Both the position numbers and the translations under genes were made by a program. A stretch of DNA of 5,227 bases from contig CANRMV010000079.1 of the NCBI GenBank assembly GCA_947631875.1, forward strand, positions 1 to 5,227, given 5' to 3'. The stretch is from an uncultured Clostridia bacterium (GTDB lineage: Bacteria > Bacillota > Clostridia > Christensenellales > UBA1242). The notes below the pieces were generated by a model. The model saw nothing but the letters and a program-made list of their open reading frames with translations, was not told where the DNA came from and did no database searches. Below, piece by piece: positions 1 through 5,227 of the stretch (within the stretch, counting starts at the first letter, position 1; every line of letters begins with the position of its first letter).

Positions 1-1359
1 GGCGTTGCGGGCTCGGGAAAAACATCCATCGCAATGCACCGCGTGTCTTATTTGTTGTATAAATACAGAAATCAACTTAAAAGTGAGGACATTTTGATTT
101 TGTCCCCTTCTGAAATTTTTGCCGACTATATAAATGATGTTTTGCCATCGCTTGGAGAAGAAAAACCTTTCACAACCACTTTTGGCGAAATTGCAAAGCG
201 CCTTTTGGGTGAAGAATTTGAAACAAGAGAAGAAATGCTTGAACGCGTTATAGGCAAACAAAATCAAAAAGATTTTGAAAATATTGCAATAAAATCAAGT
301 TTTGAGTTCCTAAATGACCTGAAAAAGTTTTTAAACAACAATATTTGCAATTTGTTCATTCCAAAAACAATGGCTTGGGGAGATGTTGTTGTGACGAAAG
401 AGGAAATTTCCGATATCTATTTCAACAGAATGAAAAATCTTCCAATTTACAAACGAATTGATGTGCTTTCGGAATACATCACTGAAAAATTTAATATTCC
501 ACGCTCCCGCCATGCAGATTTGCAAAAAAGAGCAAAAAAACTGTTATATAACAACTTTTTAACCACAGATTTGTTAAAAATTTACAATCTTTTCTTGCAA
601 AGCCAGGAAATTGATGAGGTTGAAAAAATTGGCGCGTATGACATTGCACCAATACTTTTGATTAAAGAAAACCTTTTGTCGCTCAAAAACAATTTCGATG
701 CAAAATATGTTATTGTTGACGAAATGCAAGATTACACCCCTTGTCACTTCTACCTGTTTGACAAAATTTGGAAATGCGCAAAGTTGTATCTTGGAGATAT
801 AAATCAAAGCATTGACAGAACGCTCCCTGCCACCTATCTCAAAACTTTGGCGCGACAAACAAAGTCAAAAGTAAAATATCTCACAAAGTCCTATCGCAGC
901 ACTTTGCAAATTTCTGTGTTTTCACAAAAGATATTGGGGCATCACATTGCAGACAATGTCAACCGCAACGGTGAAGAGGTTGAATGTTTAAGAACAAGAA
1001 ACTATGCCAAAACGATAGAAAACATTTTGGAAAAGAGACAAGCCTTTAAAGGACAAAGCGTTGCAATCATATGCAAAACAAAAGATGAAATCAAAGAACT
1101 TCAAAAATCAAGTGAAGTTTTAAAAAAGTTTAAAGTGCTCTCTTCAATTAAAAGCACAAATGCAAAGCGTATCCTAACCACACCGGCAAATGCAAAAGGC
1201 GTTGAATTTGATTGTGTTATTGTTCCATTTGCCACTGACGAAAACTACAACAATGAACTTGACCGCAACCTATTATATGTTTCAGCAACCCGCGCCCTTC
1301 ACAAACTATATTTTTTAAGTGCAAAAACTCCAAGCAGATTTCTTATGAAAAAGAATTGA
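1..1359 (+). CDS. helD: HelD-like superfamily 1 DNA helicase / RNA polymerase recycling factor, 5' end missing
   Basis: The reading frame is open from base 1, so the gene begins upstream; 452 residues are visible and end at a TGA stop. The first visible residues, GVAGSGKTSIA, are a Walker A motif, followed by HRVSYLLYKYR and ILILSPSEIFADYI, wording typical of HelD proteins. Later motifs, numbered from base 1, are DEMQD (240-244, Walker B/motif II), LGDINQSI (264-271, motif III), KSYRST (296-301, motif IV), ANAKGVEFDCVIVP (396-409, motif V) and NLLYVSATRA (423-432, motif VI with the arginine finger). The ATPase therefore looks intact. HelD proteins of Gram-positive bacteria bind RNA polymerase and use ATP to free stalled complexes from DNA; the missing N-terminus would hold the coiled-coil arm that enters the polymerase secondary channel. 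The part after Walker A seems somewhat shorter than in Bacillus HelD. A generic UvrD/Rep helicase is the alternative. An internal ATG at base 34 lies inside the Walker A region and is not a credible start. Confidence 0.85.
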   Translation, partial: GVAGSGKTSIAMHRVSYLLYKYRNQLKSEDILILSPSEIFADYINDVLPSLGEEKPFTTTFGEIAKRLLGEEFETREEMLERVIGKQNQKDFENIAIKSSFEFLNDLKKFLNNNICNLFIPKTMAWGDVVVTKEEISDIYFNRMKNLPIYKRIDVLSEYITEKFNIPRSRHADLQKRAKKLLYNNFLTTDLLKIYNLFLQSQEIDEVEKIGAYDIAPILLIKENLLSLKNNFDAKYVIVDEMQDYTPCHFYLFDKIWKCAKLYLGDINQSIDRTLPATYLKTLARQTKSKVKYLTKSYRSTLQISVFSQKILGHHIADNVNRNGEEVECLRTRNYAKTIENILEKRQAFKGQSVAIICKTKDEIKELQKSSEVLKKFKVLSSIKSTNAKRILTTPANAKGVEFDCVIVPFATDENYNNELDRNLLYVSATRALHKLYFLSAKTPSRFLMKKN

Positions 1360-1544
1360 ATTTATATGCAAACAAAATGTATAAAAATTTCCTAAACTTA
1401 TAATATATTCAAATTTTTTCAAAAAGTTTTGCTTATGGAAGCAATCTCAAAAAAAACCAATTTTCATAAAAAACACTTATAAACCACCTTTTTTGAATTT
1501 TTGGACTGAGGTTTTGAAAAAAATTGGCCACAAAAATGTGGAAA

Positions 1545-1553
1545 TGTGGATAA
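1545..1553 (-). promoter_or_regulatory. Perfect DnaA box
   Basis: The plus strand reads TGTGGATAA, the exact complement of the strong DnaA box TTATCCACA. A degenerate copy, TGTGGAAAT, starts 8 bases upstream and shares one base with it, so the two lie head to tail. Confidence 0.65.
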
Positions 1554-1596
1554 CTTTGGTGGTTTTCTCGGTTTTTGAGCCATTTTTCCACATTGT

Positions 1597-1620
1597 ATAT
1601 TCATAAATCCTCATGAATAT
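1597..1620. repeat. 8-bp inverted repeat between DnaA boxes
   Basis: ATATTCAT at 1597-1604 is perfectly complementary to ATGAATAT at 1613-1620, with an 8-base spacer. The arms are AT-rich, so a stable hairpin is doubtful. It could be an operator for a dimeric regulator or an easily opened element. It lies between the degenerate box at 1584 and the perfect box at 1630. Confidence 0.4.
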
Positions 1621-1629
1621 TTATAAATT

Positions 1630-1638
1630 TGTGGATAA
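1630..1638 (-). promoter_or_regulatory. Perfect DnaA box
   Basis: The plus strand reads TGTGGATAA, the same orientation as the box at 1545. It lies within the 12-base direct repeat unit ATTTGTGSATAA, which recurs 21 bases downstream, and sits about 40 bases before the -35 element of the hisS promoter. Confidence 0.65.
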
Positions 1639-1650
1639 GTGGAAAATATT

Positions 1651-1659
1651 TGTGCATAA
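1651..1659 (-). promoter_or_regulatory. DnaA box matching the relaxed consensus
   Basis: The plus strand reads TGTGCATAA, the complement of TTATGCACA, which fits TTATNCACA. It starts exactly 21 bases after the box at 1630, about two helical turns, so both sites face the same side of the helix. It ends 18 bases before the -35 element at 1678, close enough for a bound protein to affect RNA polymerase. Confidence 0.6.
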
Positions 1660-1677
1660 CTTATGTTTACTATACGC

Positions 1678-1707
1678 TTGACAAAATCGCGAAATTTATA
1701 TTACAAT
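1678..1707 (+). promoter_or_regulatory. Sigma-A-type promoter of the hisS-metG operon
   Basis: A perfect -35 element TTGACA lies at 1678-1683 and a -10 element TACAAT at 1702-1707 (one mismatch to TATAAT), separated by 18 bp. Transcription would begin near 1714, leaving a leader of roughly 15 bases before the hisS ATG. So short a leader excludes a T-box or other riboswitch downstream of this start site. Confidence 0.8.
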
Positions 1708-1714
1708 GTCAAAT

Positions 1715-1722
1715 AAAAAGGA
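1715..1722 (+). promoter_or_regulatory. Ribosome-binding site of hisS
   Basis: AAAAAGGA lies 6 bases before the ATG at 1729. It supports that start, which also places the conserved synthetase N-terminus correctly. Confidence 0.8.
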
Positions 1723-1728
1723 ATAAAA

Positions 1729-3027
1729 ATGGATAAAAAAATTGAACCCCGCAAACTGAAAGGGTTTTGGGAGTTGATGCCAGATGAACAAATTTTGTTC
1801 TCAGATTTGCTTTCAAAACTTGAAAAGGTTTTTAAACAAAATTGTTTTGTGCCACTTGACACGCCCGTGTTGGAGTATAGTGATGTTTTGCTTGCCAAAA
1901 GTGGCGGAGATGTAGATAAAGAGATTTATCGATTCACAAAGGGCGACACAGACATGTGCATGCGCTATGATTTAACCGTGCCCCTTGCAAGATTTGTTGC
2001 TATGCACCAAAACGAACTGAACTTTCCTTTCAAAAGATATCAAATAGGAAAGGTTTATCGCGGAGAAAGGCCACAAAAAGGGCGTTTTCGTGAATTTTAT
2101 CAATGTGATGCCGACATCATTGGCGATGGTGAACTTTCCTTAGTGGCAGATGCAGAATGTATATCCCTTTTTGAAAAATGCTTTAAAGAACTTGGGCTTG
2201 AAGTTAGAATTGAAGTTTCAAACCGCAAAATTTTGGCTGGATATATTGAAGAACTTAAAAAATCAGATAAGGCAACAGAAATTTTTATTGTACTGGACAA
2301 ACTAGAAAAGATTCCTCTTGAAGATGCAATGGCGGAATTGCAAGAGATTGGACTTAATGCAAAAGAATGTGAAAATATCATAAAATTGACAAAAAACACA
2401 GGAAAAATCCAAAAAATTGTTGAAAATTTGCGCAATTTCTGCAAAAACGAAGTTTTTCAAAAGGGCTTGAACGAATTTGAAGAATTGGCAAATCATCTTG
2501 AAGCATTTGGAACGAAATGTGTTGTTGGCAATTTAGGCATCATTCGCGGACACAATTATTACACCGGAACTGTGTTTGAAGGCTTTTTGAAAGACGGCAA
2601 AGACGCTGTTGGTGCTGGCGGAAGATTTGAAAATCTTTGCGGATATTTCAGCAGTAGAAATATGCCCGGCGTGGGCATGAGTGTTGGTATAACCCGTTTG
2701 TTTTCAATCTTAACACAAAATGGGTATTTTAAGGAAAAAACAAATGAAGTGGATGTTTCAATCATAACTTTTGATGACACCCTGCACGCCGGACTTGAAC
2801 TTATGACTCGCCTTCGCGAAAATGGAGTTATGGCAGATTGCTTGTATGAAGCAAAAAGTTTCAAAGCAAAAATGAAAGAAGCAAACAAGCGTGGAGTGAA
2901 ATATGTCTTGATTGTTGGAGAAGATGAGGTAAAGGACAAAGAATACACCTTGAAAGATATGCAAGCTTCCCAGCAAGAAAAACTTAAATTTGAAGATTTG
3001 ATTGAAAAATTTGCTAAAAACGGCTAA
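1729..3027 (+). CDS. hisS: Histidyl-tRNA synthetase
   Basis: This cytoplasmic class II synthetase attaches histidine to tRNA-His using ATP. The protein has 432 residues, a normal length for bacterial HisRS. The N-terminal catalytic core contains the motif 1 region FVPLDTPVLEY (40-50), DLTVPLARF (81-89) and motif 2 KVYRGERPQKGRFREFYQ (108-125) with the catalytic R111. A histidine-binding segment follows, RGHNYYTGTVFE (273-284), then GAGGRFENLCGYF (295-307) and motif 3 MPGVGMSVGITRL (312-324) with R323. Residues from about 340 to the end form the anticodon-binding domain (VDVSIITFDD, then YVLIVGEDEVK). The segment usually read as RGLDYY is RGHNYY here, a departure from the common form. The start is supported by an AAGGA site 6 bases upstream. 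The gene has its own strong promoter and is followed after 65 bases by metG, suggesting a tRNA-charging operon. A HisZ-type regulatory paralogue is unlikely because motif 2 and the histidine-binding segment are retained. Confidence 0.96.
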   Translation: MDKKIEPRKLKGFWELMPDEQILFSDLLSKLEKVFKQNCFVPLDTPVLEYSDVLLAKSGGDVDKEIYRFTKGDTDMCMRYDLTVPLARFVAMHQNELNFPFKRYQIGKVYRGERPQKGRFREFYQCDADIIGDGELSLVADAECISLFEKCFKELGLEVRIEVSNRKILAGYIEELKKSDKATEIFIVLDKLEKIPLEDAMAELQEIGLNAKECENIIKLTKNTGKIQKIVENLRNFCKNEVFQKGLNEFEELANHLEAFGTKCVVGNLGIIRGHNYYTGTVFEGFLKDGKDAVGAGGRFENLCGYFSSRNMPGVGMSVGITRLFSILTQNGYFKEKTNEVDVSIITFDDTLHAGLELMTRLRENGVMADCLYEAKSFKAKMKEANKRGVKYVLIVGEDEVKDKEYTLKDMQASQQEKLKFEDLIEKFAKNG

Positions 3028-3052
3028 AATTTGCAAAAATTACGCAAATTTT
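3026..3052 (+). repeat. Inverted repeat between hisS and metG
   Basis: AAAATTTGC at 3026-3034 pairs perfectly with GCAAATTTT at 3044-3052 across a 9-base loop. The left arm overlaps the hisS stop codon. Only two pairs are GC and no T-tract follows directly, so I do not call it a terminator. It could be a weak attenuating or mRNA-processing hairpin, or chance in AT-rich sequence. Confidence 0.4.
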
Positions 3053-3080
3053 GTGCATTTTAATCAAATTTTAATAAAAA

Positions 3081-3085
3081 AGGAA
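3081..3085 (+). promoter_or_regulatory. Ribosome-binding site of metG
   Basis: AGGAA, preceded by an A-run, lies 7 bases before the ATG at 3093 and supports that start. Confidence 0.75.
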
Positions 3086-3092
3086 CTAATTT

Positions 3093-4784
3093 ATGAAAAA
3101 GAAAAAAATTTTGGTGACGGCCGCACTTTTGTATGTGAACGGCCTGCCCCACCTTGGACATATGGTTGGCTGCTGGCTACCTGGTGATGTGTTCACAAGG
3201 TTTAACAAAACTTATGGAAATGATGTTGTTTATGTTAGCGGAACTGACGATCACGGAACTTCAAGTTATATCTCTGCCAAAAAGGAAGGCATGGAGATAA
3301 ATGAATACATCAAAACAATGAACAACAAAATGAAAAATATTGCCAAATATTTTAACATTGATTTTGATATTTTCAGTGGAACAAACACAAAAATTCATGA
3401 AGAAACAACAATAGATTTTTTCAATGAAATATACAATAATGGTTACACAGAAGAGAAAGAAAGCCAGATGCTTTTCTGTGAACACGACAAAGAGGCTCTT
3501 GCAGACAGATTTGTTTATGGGACTTGTCCATATTGCGGCTATGACCACGCATATGGTGACCAATGTGACAAGTGCGGAAAAACTTATGAACTTGACGATT
3601 TGCTCAATCCAAAATGTGCTTTTTGCGGCCAAGATGCTGTTAAAAAAACAACAAAACATATATACATCAAATTGGACAAACTTCAACCTGAGCTTCAAAA
3701 ATGGGTTGAAAGCAAAAAGGACATTTGGCGCAACCATGTTTACATGATGACAAACAAATGGTTTAAAGAAGGCTTGAAACCACGTTGCATCACCCGTGAT
3801 ATACACTGGGGAATAAAAGTGCCACTTAAAGGTTTTGAAGACAAAGTTTTTTATGTGTGGTTTGATGCGCCTATTGGCTACATTTCCATAACAAAAGAAC
3901 TTGGCGGCGATGAGATGGTTAAGGACCGCTGGCAAAATAAAGACTGTGAAATTTACAACTTTATTGGAAAGGATAACATTGATTTCCACGCTGTTTTCTT
4001 CCCAAGTATGGAACTTGCGTGCAAGAAATACAATTTGGCAACAAATGTGGTTGGCTTCAACTTCCTAAATTTTGAAGGACAAAAATTTTCAAAATCGAAA
4101 AAAGTTGGCATTTTCTGTGACAAACTTTTGGACAGCGACTTGGATGTTGACGCTCTTCGTGCTTATCTTGTGTCAATTTTCCCAGAGAACAAGGACAGCG
4201 ACTTCACTTATGAAGGCTTTAAGCAAAACACAAATGCCGAACTTGTTGGAAAATATGGCAATTTCTTCAACAGAACTTTGAATATGTTGAACAAAAACTT
4301 TGAAGGTGTTGCCGGAATTGAGTTTAACGACATTAAAAACAACCTAAACGAAAACGACAAAGAAATGGTTGAAGCAATAAGCACCCTGCCAGAGCAAATT
4401 GCAGAACTTTTTGCAAAGACGGAATTTAGGCAAGCCTATAAAGAAATTATGCGTTTTGCCTCCATTGGAAACACATATCTTGAAAAAACCGCCCCATGGA
4501 CACTTATCAAAAATGGTGACCTGGATGGCGCAAGAAAAGTTTTGTATTTGTGTTTGAATATGGCAAGGGCTTTGGCGATTGTTGCAAGTCCAATCATCCC
4601 AACAAAAACCGCAGAAATTTGGAAACAGTTGAATCTTGACGGGCAACCAAACGCCCCAGAAATGTGGCAAATTGCAAGCAAAATTGACATCCCAAAACAG
4701 CATAAAATCAACCCACCTGCCCCACTTTTTGCAAGGATTGATGATGATATGATTGCACGCTGGAAAGAACATTTTTCAAATTAA
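3093..4784 (+). CDS. metG: Methionyl-tRNA synthetase, two-knuckle zinc type, compact
   Basis: This cytoplasmic class I synthetase charges initiator and elongator tRNA-Met with methionine. The 563-residue protein has the HIGH-type signature HLGH at 20-23 and the KMSKS-type signature KFSKS at 331-335. Between them is the connective zinc region, with CPYC (C145, C148), CDKC (C158, C161) and CAFC (C175, C178), plus C129 earlier. The first four cysteine positions match those I recall for the E. coli enzyme; the extra CAFC pair is more like archaeal-type enzymes with two metal sites. DRFVYGTCPYCGYDHAYGDQC is the family's typical wording here, and KVFYVWFDAPIGYI (251-264) belongs to the catalytic core. 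The helical anticodon-binding domain runs from about 380 to 520. The protein ends soon after it, without the C-terminal dimerisation/tRNA-binding domain found in E. coli and many Bacillota enzymes. The start is supported by the AGGAA site. It probably shares the hisS transcript. Confidence 0.96.
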   Translation: MKKKKILVTAALLYVNGLPHLGHMVGCWLPGDVFTRFNKTYGNDVVYVSGTDDHGTSSYISAKKEGMEINEYIKTMNNKMKNIAKYFNIDFDIFSGTNTKIHEETTIDFFNEIYNNGYTEEKESQMLFCEHDKEALADRFVYGTCPYCGYDHAYGDQCDKCGKTYELDDLLNPKCAFCGQDAVKKTTKHIYIKLDKLQPELQKWVESKKDIWRNHVYMMTNKWFKEGLKPRCITRDIHWGIKVPLKGFEDKVFYVWFDAPIGYISITKELGGDEMVKDRWQNKDCEIYNFIGKDNIDFHAVFFPSMELACKKYNLATNVVGFNFLNFEGQKFSKSKKVGIFCDKLLDSDLDVDALRAYLVSIFPENKDSDFTYEGFKQNTNAELVGKYGNFFNRTLNMLNKNFEGVAGIEFNDIKNNLNENDKEMVEAISTLPEQIAELFAKTEFRQAYKEIMRFASIGNTYLEKTAPWTLIKNGDLDGARKVLYLCLNMARALAIVASPIIPTKTAEIWKQLNLDGQPNAPEMWQIASKIDIPKQHKINPPAPLFARIDDDMIARWKEHFSN

Positions 4785-4807
4785 ACGCAAAAAAAATTAG
4801 TTTAATT
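4779..4807. repeat. 8-bp inverted repeat at the metG stop
   Basis: AATTAAAC at 4779-4786 and GTTTAATT at 4800-4807 are perfectly complementary with a 13-base, mostly A, spacer. The left arm includes the metG stop codon. It has one GC pair, so it is thermally weak and may be incidental; the real terminator lies just downstream. Confidence 0.25.
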
Positions 4808-4830
4808 CACAAAAATATTAAAAAATAATT

Positions 4831-4859
4831 AAAAAAAGAGCAAATTTTGCTCTTTTTTT
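4831..4859. terminator. Bidirectional intrinsic terminator
   Basis: Seven A residues (4831-4837) precede GAGCAA (4838-4843), a short loop, TTGCTC (4847-4852) and seven T residues (4853-4859). The symmetric A-stem-T design forms a GC-anchored hairpin followed by a U-run whichever strand is transcribed. It can therefore end the hisS-metG transcript from the left and the convergent gene from the right. The minus-strand stop codon (4858-4860) overlaps its edge. Confidence 0.85.
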
Positions 4860-5227
4860 ATTTTCCTGTCTTTTCCCAACAAGCATATAGTTCAATTATT
4901 CGGTCGCCATTTTTATCATCATTTGGATTTAAGGTGTAAGATGTCATACTCTCTTCTGCATGAGCCGCTGTGTCATCTGGCCAAGGATTAAGCCCCCAAG
5001 ATGTTGATGAAAATACTCCATCCCTTACGATATTATAATTTGTCCTATATGCAACGCCACTGGCTATATATTCCGTCAAGACGATTACATCACCCTGCAC
5101 CAATTTGGTTATTTTAGAAGTTCCTTTTTCCCATTTCACATCCTCAAAGTGGTGCTTTGGACCATAACCTGATACACCTGCTGGTTTATACCAATTTAAT
5201 TTAAACTCTATTGTGTAAAAATATTTT
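4858..5227 (-). CDS. C-terminal part of a probable secreted/surface protein with a Listeria-Bacteroides-type repeat, 5' end beyond window
   Basis: The minus-strand frame is open from the window edge to a TAA at 4858-4860, giving 122 visible residues. An internal GTG at 5137-5139 could start a 93-residue protein. However, the frame continues upstream through FYTIEFKLNWYKPAG, so I treat the gene as cut by the edge. The visible segment begins with a beta-strand-like YTIEF, has a QGDVIVLTEYI segment, then SSTSWGLNPW, and closes with the strand RIIELYACWEKTGK. This order, ending in a motif like LYAQW, is that of InlB B-repeat / Listeria-Bacteroides repeat (Flg_new-type) domains of extracellular proteins. 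The usual GY-F-GW core is not well preserved, so the family call is tentative. The C-terminus has no LPXTG motif, membrane helix or charged tail, so any anchor or signal must lie upstream. The gene is convergent with metG and shares its terminator. Confidence 0.55.
   Translation of the reverse strand, partial: KYFYTIEFKLNWYKPAGVSGYGPKHHFEDVKWEKGTSKITKLVQGDVIVLTEYIASGVAYRTNYNIVRDGVFSSTSWGLNPWPDDTAAHAEESMTSYTLNPNDDKNGDRIIELYACWEKTGK

Larger units (their letters stand above)
1537..1659. promoter_or_regulatory. Cluster of DnaA-box-like sites
   Basis: The consensus DnaA box is TTATNCACA, or TGTGNATAA on the other strand. Three matches on the plus strand read TGTGNATAA: TGTGGATAA at 1545-1553, TGTGGATAA at 1630-1638 and TGTGCATAA at 1651-1659. 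Two weaker sites are TGTGGAAAT at 1537-1545 (two mismatches) and TTTTCCACA at 1584-1592 (one mismatch, opposite orientation). I noticed no other full match elsewhere in the window. Five sites within 123 bases, all in a non-coding gap, is unlikely by chance even in AT-rich DNA. The function is inferred: transcriptional control of hisS-metG by DnaA, titration of DnaA, or an origin element. Confidence 0.65.
1360..1728. other. Long intergenic region with DnaA-box-rich right half and hisS promoter
   Basis: This 369-base gap holds no credible coding sequence. The left part (about 1360-1500) is very AT-rich, with long A and T runs and no convincing terminator for the helicase gene. The right part (about 1525-1660) is rich in CCACA/TGTGG half-sites and holds the DnaA-box cluster. 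A promoter and ribosome-binding site for hisS follow. The combination of an AT-rich flank and clustered DnaA boxes resembles the parts of a bacterial replication origin. However, no dnaA, dnaN or rpmH gene is visible beside it, so regulatory or DnaA-titrating roles are equally possible. Confidence 0.7.

Noticed and set aside
1429..1444. Possible terminator of the helicase gene (TTGCTT/AAGCAA stem, ATGG loop)
   Set aside because: The stem is only 6 bp and is followed by an A-run rather than a T-run on the plus strand, so it does not look like an intrinsic terminator for this gene.
1528..1541. Small hairpin CCACA-AAAA-TGTGG
   Set aside because: A 5-bp stem is too weak; the symmetry is better explained by the DnaA half-sites that it contains.
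1481..1565. 8-bp inverted repeat AAACCACC / GGTGGTTT
   Set aside because: The arms are 69 bases apart with no further pairing seen; chance is a good explanation.
1360..1728. A confident call of oriC for the gap before hisS
   Set aside because: The box cluster and AT-rich flank fit, but no dnaA, dnaN or rpmH is adjacent, I could not recognise a clear DnaA-trio or tandem 13-mer set, and skew cannot be judged from 5 kb.
2100..3036. Several minus-strand open frames antisense to hisS
   Set aside because: All overlap the conserved hisS coding sequence, have low-complexity Phe/Ser-rich translations and show no recognisable domain.
3002..3187. Small plus-strand open frame bridging the end of hisS and start of metG
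   Set aside because: It overlaps both conserved genes in another frame, and its only nearby Shine-Dalgarno belongs to metG.
3261..3989. 242-codon open frame on the minus strand, antisense to metG
   Set aside because: It lies wholly inside a conserved synthetase gene; its Phe/Cys/Val-rich composition is what an antisense shadow of AT-rich coding gives, and no domain is recognisable.

Overview
This window comes from an AT-rich bacterial genome. A low-GC Bacillota (Firmicutes) lineage, perhaps an uncultured clostridial or gut-type organism, fits best. The reasons are the HelD-type helicase, the AAGGA ribosome-binding sites, the strong sigma-A-like promoter and a surface protein that resembles Listeria/Bacteroides repeat domains. 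This is inference from style and gene content; no rRNA or other phylogenetic marker was compared. The genetic code looks standard, with TGA used as a stop in the first gene.

Layout. (1) Bases 1-1359, plus strand: the C-terminal 452 residues of a superfamily 1 (UvrD/Rep-like) helicase of the HelD type. It enters the window at its Walker A motif and has all the main ATPase motifs. (2) Bases 1360-1728: a 369-base gap whose right half is dense in DnaA-box sequences. There are two perfect TGTGGATAA boxes, one TGTGCATAA box that fits the relaxed consensus, and two degenerate ones. It also contains an 8-bp inverted repeat and ends in a strong promoter (TTGACA, 18 bp, TACAAT). (3) Bases 1729-3027, plus: hisS, histidyl-tRNA synthetase. 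(4) Bases 3093-4784, plus: metG, methionyl-tRNA synthetase with a cysteine-rich two-knuckle zinc region and no C-terminal tRNA-binding extension. (5) A bidirectional hairpin terminator at 4831-4859. (6) Bases 4858-5227, minus: the C-terminal end of a probable secreted or surface repeat protein, convergent with metG and cut by the window edge.

hisS and metG lie 65 bases apart on the same strand with no convincing terminator between them. They probably form a two-gene tRNA-charging operon driven from the promoter before hisS and ended by the shared terminator. That promoter leaves a leader of only about 15 bases, so there is no room for the T-box leader that often controls such genes in Bacillota.

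The most interesting part of the window is the DnaA-box cluster upstream of hisS. It could be DnaA-dependent control of an aminoacyl-tRNA synthetase operon, a DnaA-titrating locus, or part of a replication origin in an unusual gene context. The coding genes are otherwise conserved housekeeping genes. I see no CRISPR array, insertion sequence, tRNA or rRNA gene, or clear novel multi-gene system.
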